A stretch of 64,000 nucleotides of DNA, taken from NCBI GenBank assembly GCA_013204025.1, contig JABMOW010000147.1, positions 1-64,000 on the forward strand. Reading direction: 5' to 3'. The position numbers and the translations under genes were made by a program. This DNA comes from Fidelibacterota bacterium (GTDB lineage Bacteria > Fidelibacterota > Marinisomatia > SCGC-AAA003-L08 > JACNLC01). A model generated the notes under the pieces. It was given only the letters and a program-made list of their open reading frames with translations, had not been told where the DNA came from and searched no databases. Shown here in pieces: positions 40,923-50,097 of this stretch (its first letter is position 1; the number at the start of each line of letters is the position of its first letter).

Positions 40923-41429
40923 GTGAATAAAGTTACATTTCTTTTAACTGCTATGTTAGTATTGGTTGGATGTTCAAAAAACAGTGAGATCGTTGACCAA
41001 TTATGGAATGAAGCAGAAAATTTAAGACAACAGGAAAATCTTGGAGCTGCAATATCTAAACTTGTGGATATAAAAACGAATTTTCCCGATGACCCAAAAG
41101 CTGCTGAAGCTCAATTCATGGTAGGTGAAATCTATCTGAATGATGTTAAAAATTACCCAATCGCACTTGAGGAGTTTAAAACTGTCATTCATGATTTCCC
41201 GAAATCTGAAATGGCGGAAAAAGCGTTTTTCATGATCGGTTATATTTACACAAACTATCTGCAAGCATTTAGCGATGGCATAGAGTATTATAATTTGTTT
41301 CTGGAAAAATACCCCAAAAGTGAATTGGTTGCTGCAGTCAAGTATGAGCTGGAAAGTTTAGCTGACGTCGAAAAAGAGATTTTAGAATTGTCAACTGCGA
41401 GCAAAACACATTCGGAGGTGGCTAATTAA
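40923..41429 (+). CDS. TPR lipoprotein (BamD/YbgF-like)
   Basis: 168 residues from a GTG preceded by AGGAG. A lipoprotein signal with lipobox LVGC (cysteine near 17) is followed by three tetratricopeptide-type repeats (WNEAENLRQQENLGAAISKL; AQFMVGEIYLNDVKNYPIALEEF; AFFMIGYIYTNYLQAFSDGIEYY). It should be anchored to a membrane facing the periplasm. It is shorter than BamD. It follows the TamB/Omp85 pair by about 100 bp and overlaps moxR by 1 bp, so it could serve either group. Confidence 0.75.
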   Translation: MNKVTFLLTAMLVLVGCSKNSEIVDQLWNEAENLRQQENLGAAISKLVDIKTNFPDDPKAAEAQFMVGEIYLNDVKNYPIALEEFKTVIHDFPKSEMAEKAFFMIGYIYTNYLQAFSDGIEYYNLFLEKYPKSELVAAVKYELESLADVEKEILELSTASKTHSEVAN

Positions 41430-42424
41430 TGACTGATTTTGATCTGGCAGGATTAAATGAAAAAATAAAGCAGGAATCTGCTTTTATCAATATCCTCAAA
41501 AGTAATCTTTCATCTGTAATTGTCGGTCAGACCGATTTGATAAATAAATTGATGATTGCCATGTTGTCCAATGGGCATGTTTTTCTTGAAGGTGTACCCG
41601 GACTCGCCAAAACACTTACAGTTAAAACATTGGCAAGCCTGATTGATACCAAATTTCAACGGCTTCAGTTTACACCTGATTTGCTACCTGCAGATCTTTT
41701 AGGTACGCTGATTTATAATCCCAAAGACTCAACCTTTGAGGTAAAAAAAGGTCCTATTTTTGCGAACATAATTCTTGCCGACGAAATCAACCGAGCGCCC
41801 GCTAAGGTTCAAAGTGCTCTATTGGAAGCGATGCAGGAAAGACAAGTGACTATTGGAGAATCTACCTTTAAGCTGGATGCACCATTTTTAGTAATGGCTA
41901 CTCAAAATCCTATCGAGCAGGAAGGAACATATCCGTTACCCGAAGCTCAGATTGACAGGTTTATGTTTAAGGTGCTGGTTGGCTATCCAACTATCGATGA
42001 GGAATTGAAAATTCTTCAAACTATGGGAATGGTTGCTGAAAGTTCACAGTTAAAACCTGTCGTGACGGCAGATTCAATCTTAAAAGCTCGAAAACTCGTA
42101 GATCAAATTCATATCGCTGAAAATATTCAAAAGTATATCGTTGCGCTCACCTTTTCTACTCGTGATCCTGAAACAGCTGGGATGAAAGATCTGAAGGGAT
42201 TTATAGAATATGGTGTATCACCGCGTGCAACAATATTCATGGCAGTTGCGGCAAAAGCATCAGCATTTATGTCTCATAGAGGATATGTGATCCCTGAAGA
42301 CATCCGCGAAGTAGGGAGAGCCATTTTAAGGCATAGAATCATCCTTACCTATGAAGCTGAAGCTGAAAATGTTACAACCGAAGACATTATCACACGCATG
42401 TTTGAATCTGTTCCCACACCTTGA
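41429..42424 (+). CDS. MoxR-family AAA+ ATPase
   Basis: 331 residues. Walker A in LEGVPGLAKTLTVKTLA, Walker B in ILADEINRAPAKVQSALLEAM, the ATQNPIEQEGTYPLPEAQIDRF sensor region and the C-terminal lid (GVSPRATIFMAVAAKA) are typical. MoxR proteins are thought to be chaperones for assembly or activation of metalloproteins or VWA proteins. It precedes a DUF58 gene by 24 bp, the standard partnership. Confidence 0.93.
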   Translation: MTDFDLAGLNEKIKQESAFINILKSNLSSVIVGQTDLINKLMIAMLSNGHVFLEGVPGLAKTLTVKTLASLIDTKFQRLQFTPDLLPADLLGTLIYNPKDSTFEVKKGPIFANIILADEINRAPAKVQSALLEAMQERQVTIGESTFKLDAPFLVMATQNPIEQEGTYPLPEAQIDRFMFKVLVGYPTIDEELKILQTMGMVAESSQLKPVVTADSILKARKLVDQIHIAENIQKYIVALTFSTRDPETAGMKDLKGFIEYGVSPRATIFMAVAAKASAFMSHRGYVIPEDIREVGRAILRHRIILTYEAEAENVTTEDIITRMFESVPTP

Positions 42425-42448
42425 GTAAACCAGGTTGATAAAAATTAG

Positions 42449-43324
42449 ATGATCCCTTCAGAGATACTTCAAAAAGTTAAGCTGATCGAGATTCGTACTC
42501 GTCGTATAGTCAACGATCTATTCGGCGGAGAATATCATTCTGCGTTTAAAGGCATGGGAATGGAATTCGCTGAAGTCCGTGAGTACACCCCAGGGGATGA
42601 TATCCGAAATATCGATTGGAATGTGACAGCTCGTACCGGGAAACCACATATCAAAAAATTTGAAGAAGAGCGCGAACTCACCGTCATGCTGCTGGTGGAT
42701 GTAAGCGCTTCAGGATATTTCGGTACTGGAGATTCACTTAAAACAGATGTCATGATCGAAATTGCAGCTGTTTTGGGATTCAGCGCTATCAAAAATAATG
42801 ATAAAGTGGGATTATTGTTATTTTCTAATAAAATTGAAGAGTTTATTCCTCCTAAAAAGGGGAAATCTCATGTGCTGAGGGTAATCCGTGAATTGATCTA
42901 TTATCAGGCTCAGGATCGCACTACCAATATGGCAGCAGCTCTTGAACATTTGCTGGAAACTCAAAAGAGAAAATCGGTCGTATTTTTAATCTCTGACTTT
43001 TTCGATAAAGATTTTGAAAAAGCAATAAATATAACTAATCGAAAACATGACTTGATTTGTATCCGTGTACTTGACAATGCTGAATTGGAAATTCCCAATT
43101 TAGGACTGGTAAAAATTCATGATCCTGAACTCCAATCCTCGCATTGGATTGATACAGGTTCAGCTAAGTTGAGATCAATGGTTAAAGAAAATTTGACAAA
43201 AAAAATGAATGATTTCAATAAATTTTGTCAAAAACACGAAGTAGATCTAATTAGTGTGAATACTAATGATGGCTATGTTGACCCGCTGGTTTCGTATATG
43301 AACAAAAGAATCGCAAGGTATTAG
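42449..43324 (+). CDS. DUF58 domain protein (VWA-like)
   Basis: 291 residues, the short soluble form with no membrane helix. The DUF58 core VREYTPGDDIRNIDWNVTART is at about residues 46-66, followed by a von Willebrand A-like fold with a MIDAS-type DVSASG. It normally works with the upstream MoxR ATPase and BatA-E proteins at the membrane. It shares one base with the next gene. Confidence 0.88.
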   Translation: MIPSEILQKVKLIEIRTRRIVNDLFGGEYHSAFKGMGMEFAEVREYTPGDDIRNIDWNVTARTGKPHIKKFEEERELTVMLLVDVSASGYFGTGDSLKTDVMIEIAAVLGFSAIKNNDKVGLLLFSNKIEEFIPPKKGKSHVLRVIRELIYYQAQDRTTNMAAALEHLLETQKRKSVVFLISDFFDKDFEKAINITNRKHDLICIRVLDNAELEIPNLGLVKIHDPELQSSHWIDTGSAKLRSMVKENLTKKMNDFNKFCQKHEVDLISVNTNDGYVDPLVSYMNKRIARY

Positions 43325-44232
43325 TGAAGCGACTCCTCTTTATCATATTGTTGCCATTTATGATTTTTGGGCAGGTTTCCGTCGAAACTCAAATCTCCGA
43401 ACGAACGGTACGAGTCGGCGATCAACTTACGCTGACAATCTCTGTCACCTGTCCAAAGGATAAATCGGTTAAATTCAGTGAATTGACTCCGGAATCCAAT
43501 GGTATGTCAGTTCTAAGTGAAGAGATCACACCAGAGTCAATTACGTATACGCTTGTATTCTGGGAAGTGGGAGAATTTAAAATTCCAGGGATTTCCTTTG
43601 ATATATTATATCATGGACAGATTGAATCAACGCTGATGACTGATCCTGAAGTTGTTCTGGTTGAAAGTATATTGACAGATCAGAATGAACAGATCCGGGA
43701 TATAAAGGGGATGCATGAAATTCAATTGCACAGTCCATATCTGAAGTATCTTTTTGTGTTGGGTATTATTCTTTCGGCAATTGCTATATGGGTGATTCTA
43801 AGGAAAAGACGAAAACCAGTCGTAAAAGCAGAAAAATGGCAAAAACCTAAAGATTCTCCCAGAGTCCGTGCAAGAAAAAGGCTGGAAAATCTGAACTGTC
43901 CTTATCCAATCACCAATAAAAATAGTGAGACATTTTATCTGGAACTTACGTCTATTTTTAAAGAGTATCTCGAGAACGAATTTTTCTTCAAAGCTATGGA
44001 GATGACAACAGGAGAAATTTATACATACTTATCTGCATCGACAGATGACGAACAATTGTTAGAGGATACACATCAGTTATTGAGTAGTTCAGATTTATCG
44101 AAGTTTGCAAAACATATCCCTGAAAGAGAAAAATTCCAGAATGATAAAGTGTGGATCAGCACGATCATCGATACATTTTATCAAAAAATTGAAAAAGACT
44201 TATTCACTTATAACCAAAGGATTAAACAATGA
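43324..44232 (+). CDS. BatD-like membrane-anchored protein
   Basis: 302 residues from GTG 43324 overlapping the DUF58 stop. A signal peptide (1-16), an Ig-like/BatD-type extracytoplasmic domain (about 17-135), one membrane helix (about 139-159), then a basic stretch and a helical cytoplasmic tail. This arrangement fits a short BatD-type protein of aerotolerance operons. The usual VWA proteins BatA and BatB are not next to it. Identity is based on architecture and neighbourhood more than on motifs. Confidence 0.55.
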   Translation: MKRLLFIILLPFMIFGQVSVETQISERTVRVGDQLTLTISVTCPKDKSVKFSELTPESNGMSVLSEEITPESITYTLVFWEVGEFKIPGISFDILYHGQIESTLMTDPEVVLVESILTDQNEQIRDIKGMHEIQLHSPYLKYLFVLGIILSAIAIWVILRKRRKPVVKAEKWQKPKDSPRVRARKRLENLNCPYPITNKNSETFYLELTSIFKEYLENEFFFKAMEMTTGEIYTYLSASTDDEQLLEDTHQLLSSSDLSKFAKHIPEREKFQNDKVWISTIIDTFYQKIEKDLFTYNQRIKQ

Positions 44233-44810
44233 AAAAATACATAATCGCCTTAATCATACTGGCATCTTTTTCGTTTGGGAAACTCAATTACTATCGTCCT
44301 ATCAGTGCAGGGATCACTTTTGGGCGGAATATTGGAGGGTCGCAATATGAGGACACAAAAATCCTTGGCGTAAGTGGTGAATATAAATTAAATCCATCAA
44401 TTGGCATTGGTATGGAATACAAAACTTTCCATAATTCACCATCACCTGATTACGAAGAATTTCTTACGGATGAAAATATCAGTTTGGTCTCGCTGTTTAT
44501 GAATAGGTATCATGAATTCAAGCAATTTGACAATAATGGTGTTAAAGGAATGGCCTCTGTGGGGGGGGCAAGCATGACCATAGACGGCTATGATAAAATC
44601 TACTTTATGCTGGGGATTGGATTACAAATTGAACTAGCAGATCGTCTGAATCTGGAGTTGTCATTAAGAGATTATATGAAGGAATTCCGAATTCCGTTTA
44701 CCAGTTTTCCCGAAGTGAATGTTGCAGCTATTGGCGGTGGAGGGCATTATATGCATTTCAACGTCAATCTCTCGATGGATTTAGGTGATGTCAAATCAAG
44801 TAATGATTAA
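44229..44810 (+). CDS. Small outer-membrane beta-barrel protein with poly-G tract
   Basis: 193 residues: signal peptide (about 1-17), then alternating strands with glycine and aromatic residues, as in OmpA/OmpX-like 8-strand barrels (GITFGRNIGGSQYED, LGVSGEYKLNPSIGIGMEY, GGGGHYMHFNVNLSMDLG). No family is recognised. It overlaps the BatD-like gene by 4 bp. A run of eight G at 44561-44568 encodes glycines in mid-protein, unusual in this AT-rich sequence. Confidence 0.6.
   Translation: MKKYIIALIILASFSFGKLNYYRPISAGITFGRNIGGSQYEDTKILGVSGEYKLNPSIGIGMEYKTFHNSPSPDYEEFLTDENISLVSLFMNRYHEFKQFDNNGVKGMASVGGASMTIDGYDKIYFMLGIGLQIELADRLNLELSLRDYMKEFRIPFTSFPEVNVAAIGGGGHYMHFNVNLSMDLGDVKSSND
44561..44568 (+). 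repeat. Homopolymeric G8 tract inside a barrel gene
   Basis: Eight consecutive G in the codons for valine-glycine-glycine-alanine. A one-base slip would shift the frame and truncate the protein about half way. Such tracts are typical of phase-variable surface genes; whether this one varies cannot be seen from a single sequence. Confidence 0.6.
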
Positions 44811-44848
44811 TCCTTCTGAATAAATAGTATTTAAGAGGACAGACAGTA

Positions 44849-45457
44849 ATGATTATCTCGGTTCATTCAGAAAATCCAAATTTAAGGCATGTCCGTCATG
44901 CAGTGGATGCACTTAAGGAAGGCGAGTTAATTGTATATCCTACGGATACATTGTATGGATTAGGTTGCGATATTTTTAATAAAACCGCCATTGAAAAAAT
45001 TTATGCTCTACGTAAAATGGATCGGAAAAAGCCACTCAGTTTTATTTGTCATGACTTTTCTCAAATTGCTGAATATGCAAAAATATCCAATTACGTATAC
45101 AAGGTTATGAAAAGCATTCTTCCAGGACCTTACACCATTGTTTTGCCTGCCACCAATAAAGTCCCCAAAATGCTGGTCACAAAACAAAAAACCGTTGGAA
45201 TCCGGATTCCCGATAACGAATTTGCGCTCGCGTTGGTCAAGGAATTTGGAGGACCCATTATTTCCACTACCTTGACATCTGATGACCAGATCGCAATATC
45301 AGACCCAGACGCGATTCACGAATTATATAAAACACAGATCAAATATGTTTTTTCGTCTGGTATAAGTGCATCAGAACCCTCAACTGTCATTGAAATCAAG
45401 GATGGTGAGATAGGCGTTTTAAGAGAAGGTAAAGGAGATATTAGTTTTCTGGATTAA
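44849..45457 (+). CDS. L-threonylcarbamoyladenylate synthase (TsaC/Sua5/YciO family)
   Basis: 202 residues with the YrdC fold: the substrate segment GELIVYPTDTLYGLGCDIFNK, the basic KMDRKKPLSFI loop, LPGPYTIVLPA and GIRIPDN. It makes threonylcarbamoyl-AMP for tRNA t6A37. The KMDRKKPLS form is close to the YciO subgroup, whose function is less certain, so I do not choose between tsaC and yciO. AAGAGGAC lies upstream. It ends 18 bp before the convergent PHP gene; no terminator is evident. Confidence 0.82.
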   Translation: MIISVHSENPNLRHVRHAVDALKEGELIVYPTDTLYGLGCDIFNKTAIEKIYALRKMDRKKPLSFICHDFSQIAEYAKISNYVYKVMKSILPGPYTIVLPATNKVPKMLVTKQKTVGIRIPDNEFALALVKEFGGPIISTTLTSDDQIAISDPDAIHELYKTQIKYVFSSGISASEPSTVIEIKDGEIGVLREGKGDISFLD

Positions 45458-45475
45458 TCTTTCAGCGACAGTTCT

Positions 45476-47098
45476 CTAAAGCACTCTGACAGGGTTAATC
45501 CAAATCGGATTTGTCATAGCAAAATAGAATCTGCCAGAGCAATTTGTTTCCAATTCCACTCTGAAATAACAAGACAATTCTTCTGAAATATCCTGTTGAA
45601 AAACATAATTATATGCTTGAGTATCAGGAGCAATATCTTGAAGACAGGTTTCAATTTCGTCTCGATATCCTTGAAAAATTTTGATAAAAGATATTCCACC
45701 GTAATCAACAGATGATTCACACTCAATCCGAATTGTAAACTTTGATGAATAACAGGTCTCTCCAGTTTGAGTTATTCCAAATTCATCTTTGATTATAAAG
45801 TGTATAAATGGACCATTTGAGATAATACAATTTCCTCTGCGTAGCGCATTTACAATCGTCTGAGTAGAATTATCCTCTGCGAAAACACCTGTTTTCCATT
45901 TTCCAAATATTTGCTCATTTTTTTCCCATAAGGACATCATGGGTGTTTTGATTTGTCTGAAAATGTTGAAATTGCCATGTGCATCGTTACCGGCATAAAT
46001 AAATTTCTGTATTCCAAATTTTAATAATTCCAACCATTGCTCTTTGCCGCGTTCAAACCCGGAATCTAAACAACCATTCATAATTTGGAATCCAGCGACA
46101 TGTTGATTTTCACAATCCAGGTGATTCCAAATGCCTCGTTTGATCAGGAGCCACTGAAGAAACGGAGTAGGTGTAAAAGGATGTGCTGCGATAACCAGAG
46201 CATCTTCAGAAATTAGATCTTGTAGTTCATCGATTGAATGTTCTGATCGGGTTTTGAATCGTTTTTCAGCACCATCTCCTGAACCGGGGATATATGTAGG
46301 GTTGTTAAAAACAAGGGCATGTACGTTTCTCCCACTTGAATTTCGTACAGTAACCTCTTCAGAGGGGATTATAGTACAGGATCGATTTGAATCATTTATT
46401 GCCTGAATGTCCTTTCGTGAATTCTTCCATTTCTTCAATAAAGGATCGGTAATTGTCCAAGATCCGGGCAGGTCATCCAGATCATATGAATGATCCGAAG
46501 GGCAAAAGAACGACAATCCCAATGCATTTGCGGCATCGAGAGTCGGAATAAGTGGGGCACCAAATTCTACCATATCTTCAGTCAGATTACTGTGATAGTG
46601 GAGATCTCCCCAATGAATTTTATCAACGCCTGGCAAAGGTTCATGAGGTAAGTATACCTGAAAAGGAGTAATGGAAAGTAATGCAAGATTATGATTGATA
46701 CATGATTTGGATTTTCCATTAACCCGATAATCAATATGGATGTTCAATGCCACCTGATCAAATATATCAGTTCTGTCAATTTTAATTGATTGATACCAGA
46801 AGTGATCAGAGATATTTTGATGAGAATCAACCGACTTGACTGTTTTTTGTCCAGATGACGTTGTTAGCTGTATTTTAATTTTTTCTAAAATAATTGGATA
46901 CTGATCTGCGTCTTTTACCAGCAGCATTATAGGTATGTGCGTATTTAATTTGACCAGGTGGGGGACATCTACAAGTATTTCAGGTTCTCGTTTGAAGTAT
47001 CGGCTCCCTGTAAATTTAAAGCGGTAGTGCATTTCCGTATACAAAAACAAATAAGGAAGAAATTGAAGATTGTCAGGTGAATTTAGGAGAATTTCCAT
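45476..47098 (-). CDS. PHP-domain metallohydrolase (CehA/McbA-like)
   Basis: 540 residues. An N-terminal beta-rich domain (about 1-160) is followed by a PHP metal-binding module: WGDLHYHSNLTED, CPSDHSYDLD, a glutamate in IPSEEVTVR, AAHPF and GNDAH. These give the expected HxH, DH, E, H and DAH ligands for a multi-metal phosphoesterase or amidohydrolase-like site. A C-terminal beta domain follows. There is no clear signal peptide. It is the only minus-strand gene between 5.9 and 59 kb, with its own start region (AAGGTAAT upstream). Substrate unknown. Confidence 0.75.
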   Translation of the reverse strand: MEILLNSPDNLQFLPYLFLYTEMHYRFKFTGSRYFKREPEILVDVPHLVKLNTHIPIMLLVKDADQYPIILEKIKIQLTTSSGQKTVKSVDSHQNISDHFWYQSIKIDRTDIFDQVALNIHIDYRVNGKSKSCINHNLALLSITPFQVYLPHEPLPGVDKIHWGDLHYHSNLTEDMVEFGAPLIPTLDAANALGLSFFCPSDHSYDLDDLPGSWTITDPLLKKWKNSRKDIQAINDSNRSCTIIPSEEVTVRNSSGRNVHALVFNNPTYIPGSGDGAEKRFKTRSEHSIDELQDLISEDALVIAAHPFTPTPFLQWLLIKRGIWNHLDCENQHVAGFQIMNGCLDSGFERGKEQWLELLKFGIQKFIYAGNDAHGNFNIFRQIKTPMMSLWEKNEQIFGKWKTGVFAEDNSTQTIVNALRRGNCIISNGPFIHFIIKDEFGITQTGETCYSSKFTIRIECESSVDYGGISFIKIFQGYRDEIETCLQDIAPDTQAYNYVFQQDISEELSCYFRVELETNCSGRFYFAMTNPIWINPVRVL

Positions 47099-47281
47099 AT
47101 TGAAAATTACCTTGAGAACGCTTGAAGTTCAGATATCAAACTGCAACCTAATATGAAGTGTCAAATTAGTTGTAAATGATTGGTGAATTTCCTTCGGATG
47201 ATCAGTCTCCATTTATTGTTTGAGATGACAGCCTGATTGTAAATTATTTAGCTATTTTACGTAATAATATTAAAGGAATTT

Positions 47282-47845
47282 ATGGCAACGACTTCTGATT
47301 TTAAAAATGGTTCAATCCTTCAGTGGAAAGATGGTTTATGGAAAATTGTTGATTTTCAGCATGTAAAGCCGGGAAAAGGACCTGCATTTGTTCGTACAAA
47401 ACTAAAAAGTGTTAAAACTGGACAAGTAGTAGATGAGACTTTTCGCGCAGGCGAAAAAATTGAATTTGTAAGACTTGAGGCTCGTGACTATAATTATATG
47501 TATAATGATGGTGAATTCTATTATTTCATGGATAATGGGACCTATGAGCAAATCCGGCTAAACAAAAATCAAATCGATGACGTTCTGGACTATTTAATTG
47601 AAAATACTCCAACGATCATCGCTTTTAACGGTACAGAGCCTATCGAAGTACGCATTCCTCAACACATGAATCTGACGGTAATTGAAACTGATCCCGGTGA
47701 AAAAGGGAATACTGCTACGGGAGGTACAAAGCCTGCTACTCTGGAAACGGGAGTAGTTGTTCAGGTTCCGCTTTTTGTTCACCAGGGTGAAACTATTCGG
47801 GTTGATACAAAAATCGGAAAATACATTGAACGGGTTAAATCCTAA
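47282..47845 (+). CDS. efp: Translation elongation factor P
   Basis: 187 residues. The KOW-like N-domain carries the lysine loop KPGKGPAFVRTK, normally modified, followed by two OB domains with the signature VIETDPGEKGNTATGGTKPA. It relieves stalling at polyproline. It begins an efp-accB-accC run, a common bacterial order. The 183-bp gap upstream is the shared divergent promoter region with the PHP gene; I could not fix a confident promoter there. No EF-P modifying enzyme is in the window. Confidence 0.96.
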   Translation: MATTSDFKNGSILQWKDGLWKIVDFQHVKPGKGPAFVRTKLKSVKTGQVVDETFRAGEKIEFVRLEARDYNYMYNDGEFYYFMDNGTYEQIRLNKNQIDDVLDYLIENTPTIIAFNGTEPIEVRIPQHMNLTVIETDPGEKGNTATGGTKPATLETGVVVQVPLFVHQGETIRVDTKIGKYIERVKS

Positions 47846-47885
47846 TTCCATTCTTTAATAATAAAACAAAGATTTTGGGGATACA

Positions 47886-48353
47886 ATGATTAGTAAACAT
47901 AAAATACAGGAACTGATCACATTAGTAGAGAACTCAGGTGTATCAGAGGTTGAGATGTCGTCGTTCTGGGGTTTTACAAAATTAAAAATCTCAAAGAATC
48001 AATCCACTCATTTACCTGCGCAAATGGTATCTCATACTATTGCAAATACTCCGGTTCAATCAGGACCTCCAGCTACCAATTTACAAACGGAAGTACCGAA
48101 ACCATCTGATAATCAACTTGAGATAAAAGCACCGCTGGTGGGGACATATTATTCTGCAGCGAAACCAGGCGATGCACCGTATCTAAAAACAGGTGACGTC
48201 GTATCCGTCGGACAGGTTGTTTGTATCATTGAAGCAATGAAGATATTCAATGAGATAGAATCAGAGATAGCTGGGCGCGTGACGGAAGTGTTGATACAGA
48301 ATGAACAACCGGTAGAGTTTGATCAGCCTCTTTTTATTATCGAACCCTTATAA
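47886..48353 (+). CDS. accB: Biotin carboxyl carrier protein of acetyl-CoA carboxylase
   Basis: 155 residues: N-terminal helical segment, a proline-rich linker (about 40-75), and a biotinyl domain with the lysine in [14 protein letters not shown]. It carries carboxybiotin between biotin carboxylase (accC, 5 bp downstream) and the carboxyltransferase, which is elsewhere. It feeds fatty acid synthesis. Confidence 0.95.
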   Translation: MISKHKIQELITLVENSGVSEVEMSSFWGFTKLKISKNQSTHLPAQMVSHTIANTPVQSGPPATNLQTEVPKPSDNQLEIKAPLVGTYYSAAKPGDAPYLKTGDVVSVGQVVCIIEAMKIFNEIESEIAGRVTEVLIQNEQPVEFDQPLFIIEPL

Positions 48354-48358
48354 GATAC

Positions 48359-49714
48359 ATGTTAAAAAAAATCCTTATTGCAAACCGGGGTGAGATTGCT
48401 CTTCGCATCATTCGCGCATGCCGGGAACTCAACATCCCTACTGTAGCGGTTTATTCCACGGCAGATTCTCTCTCTTTACATGTAAAATTCGCTGATGAAG
48501 CAATTTGTATCGGACCCGCTGAAAGTTCAAAAAGCTATTTAAATATTCCCGCCATCATGTCAGCCGCTGAAATCACTGCAGCCGATGCTATTCATCCTGG
48601 GTACGGATTTTTAGCTGAGAACGCTGAATTTTCCTCTATTTGCCGGGATCACAAAGTGACGTTTATTGGACCTCCTCCTGAAACAATCAATTCTATGGGA
48701 GATAAAGCAAACGCCAAACACACTATGAAATCCGTAAACGTTCCGGTTATTCCTGGCTCTGAAGGGATTTTAATATCCCATACTCAGGCTATGGCTTTAG
48801 CTAAGGAAATTGGATATCCTGTAATTCTGAAAGCCACTGCAGGAGGTGGTGGAAAAGGGATGCGACGCGCAAATGATCAGGATGAATTGATCAATGGATA
48901 TAATATGGCTCAGCAAGAGGCAATGTCTGCTTTTAAAAATGGTGATTTATATCTTGAGAAATATCTGGTAAAACCCAGACATATTGAAGTTCAGATATTG
49001 GCAGATAGCCATGGAAACACCGTCGCTTTAGGTGAACGTGAATGCTCCATACAGCGCAGGCACCAGAAGTTGATTGAAGAATCACCCTCATCAGCAGTAA
49101 ACGAAGAGCTGAGACAAAAATTATACGCAGCTGCTATCGCAGGTGCAAAAGCGGTTAACTATCTGGGCGCAGGGACCATCGAATTTTTATTGGATACTAA
49201 AGGTGATTTCTATTTTATGGAAATGAACACTCGAATTCAAGTGGAGCACCCAGTTACAGAAATGGTCGTTGGTGTTGATCTCATCAAGGAACAGATTCGT
49301 TGCCATCGTGGTGAAAAAATCCCGGAATGGATGGGCAATATGAAACTTCGCGGTCATTCAATTGAGTGCAGGGTTAACGCTGAAAATCCGGATAAAAATT
49401 TCATGCCATCTCCTGGAGTTATTACCAGTTTTCACATGCCCGGAGGCAAAGGAATTCGCGTCGATACTCATGCTTATGCTGGATATAGCATTCCTCCAAA
49501 TTATGATTCTATGATCGCTAAGATCATTGTTCGATCACCAAGCCGAGCAGAAGCAATCCAACGAATGAAGGGTGCATTAGACGAATGTATCATTGAGGGA
49601 ATATATACAAGTATTCCATTCCAAAAACAGATATTGAACGACCCTAAATTTCAGTCAGGAGACATTGATACTGGCTTTCTTGAAACATTTGAATATATAC
49701 CAGGGAAAGGGTAA
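48359..49714 (+). CDS. accC: Biotin carboxylase subunit of acetyl-CoA carboxylase
   Basis: 451 residues, standard length. [21 protein letters not shown], the ATP-grasp glycine loop [41 protein letters not shown] and the catalytic [13 protein letters not shown] are present. It carboxylates the biotin on AccB using bicarbonate and ATP. It is 5 bp before gcvH. Confidence 0.97.
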   Translation: MLKKILIANRGEIALRIIRACRELNIPTVAVYSTADSLSLHVKFADEAICIGPAESSKSYLNIPAIMSAAEITAADAIHPGYGFLAENAEFSSICRDHKVTFIGPPPETINSMGDKANAKHTMKSVNVPVIPGSEGILISHTQAMALAKEIGYPVILKATAGGGGKGMRRANDQDELINGYNMAQQEAMSAFKNGDLYLEKYLVKPRHIEVQILADSHGNTVALGERECSIQRRHQKLIEESPSSAVNEELRQKLYAAAIAGAKAVNYLGAGTIEFLLDTKGDFYFMEMNTRIQVEHPVTEMVVGVDLIKEQIRCHRGEKIPEWMGNMKLRGHSIECRVNAENPDKNFMPSPGVITSFHMPGGKGIRVDTHAYAGYSIPPNYDSMIAKIIVRSPSRAEAIQRMKGALDECIIEGIYTSIPFQKQILNDPKFQSGDIDTGFLETFEYIPGKG

Positions 49715-49719
49715 AATAT

Positions 49720-50097
49720 ATGAATATACCGGACAATTTAAAATATTCAACAGACCATGAATGGGTAACTATCGAAAATAACATCGTGACATTAGGCATC
49801 ACTGATTTTGCACAAGGTGAACTGGGAGATATCATTTTCATCGAATTTCCCGAAGTAGGAGATTCGATTGAAAAAGGTGACTCATTTGGAACGGTAGAAG
49901 CAGTGAAAACGGTATCTGATCTATTTACACCATTGTCAGGTGAAGTTGTGGAAATTAACAATACTCTCGAAGACAATCCCGAAATCGTAAATGCTGATCC
50001 TTATCATAAAGGCTGGATTATAAAATTAAGCATTACAGATGAATCTGAACTTAATGATCTGATGGATGCCAAATCTTATAAAGAACATATCGGTTAA
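49720..50097 (+). CDS. gcvH: Glycine cleavage system H protein
   Basis: 125 residues. LKYSTDHEWV at the N-terminus, GITDFAQGELGDI and the lipoyl-lysine loop GTVEAVKTVSDLFTP are diagnostic. The lipoyl arm shuttles the aminomethyl group between P and T proteins. Its stop overlaps the gcvPA start by 1 bp. The placement directly behind accBC, another swinging-arm carrier system, is notable. Confidence 0.96.
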   Translation: MNIPDNLKYSTDHEWVTIENNIVTLGITDFAQGELGDIIFIEFPEVGDSIEKGDSFGTVEAVKTVSDLFTPLSGEVVEINNTLEDNPEIVNADPYHKGWIIKLSITDESELNDLMDAKSYKEHIG

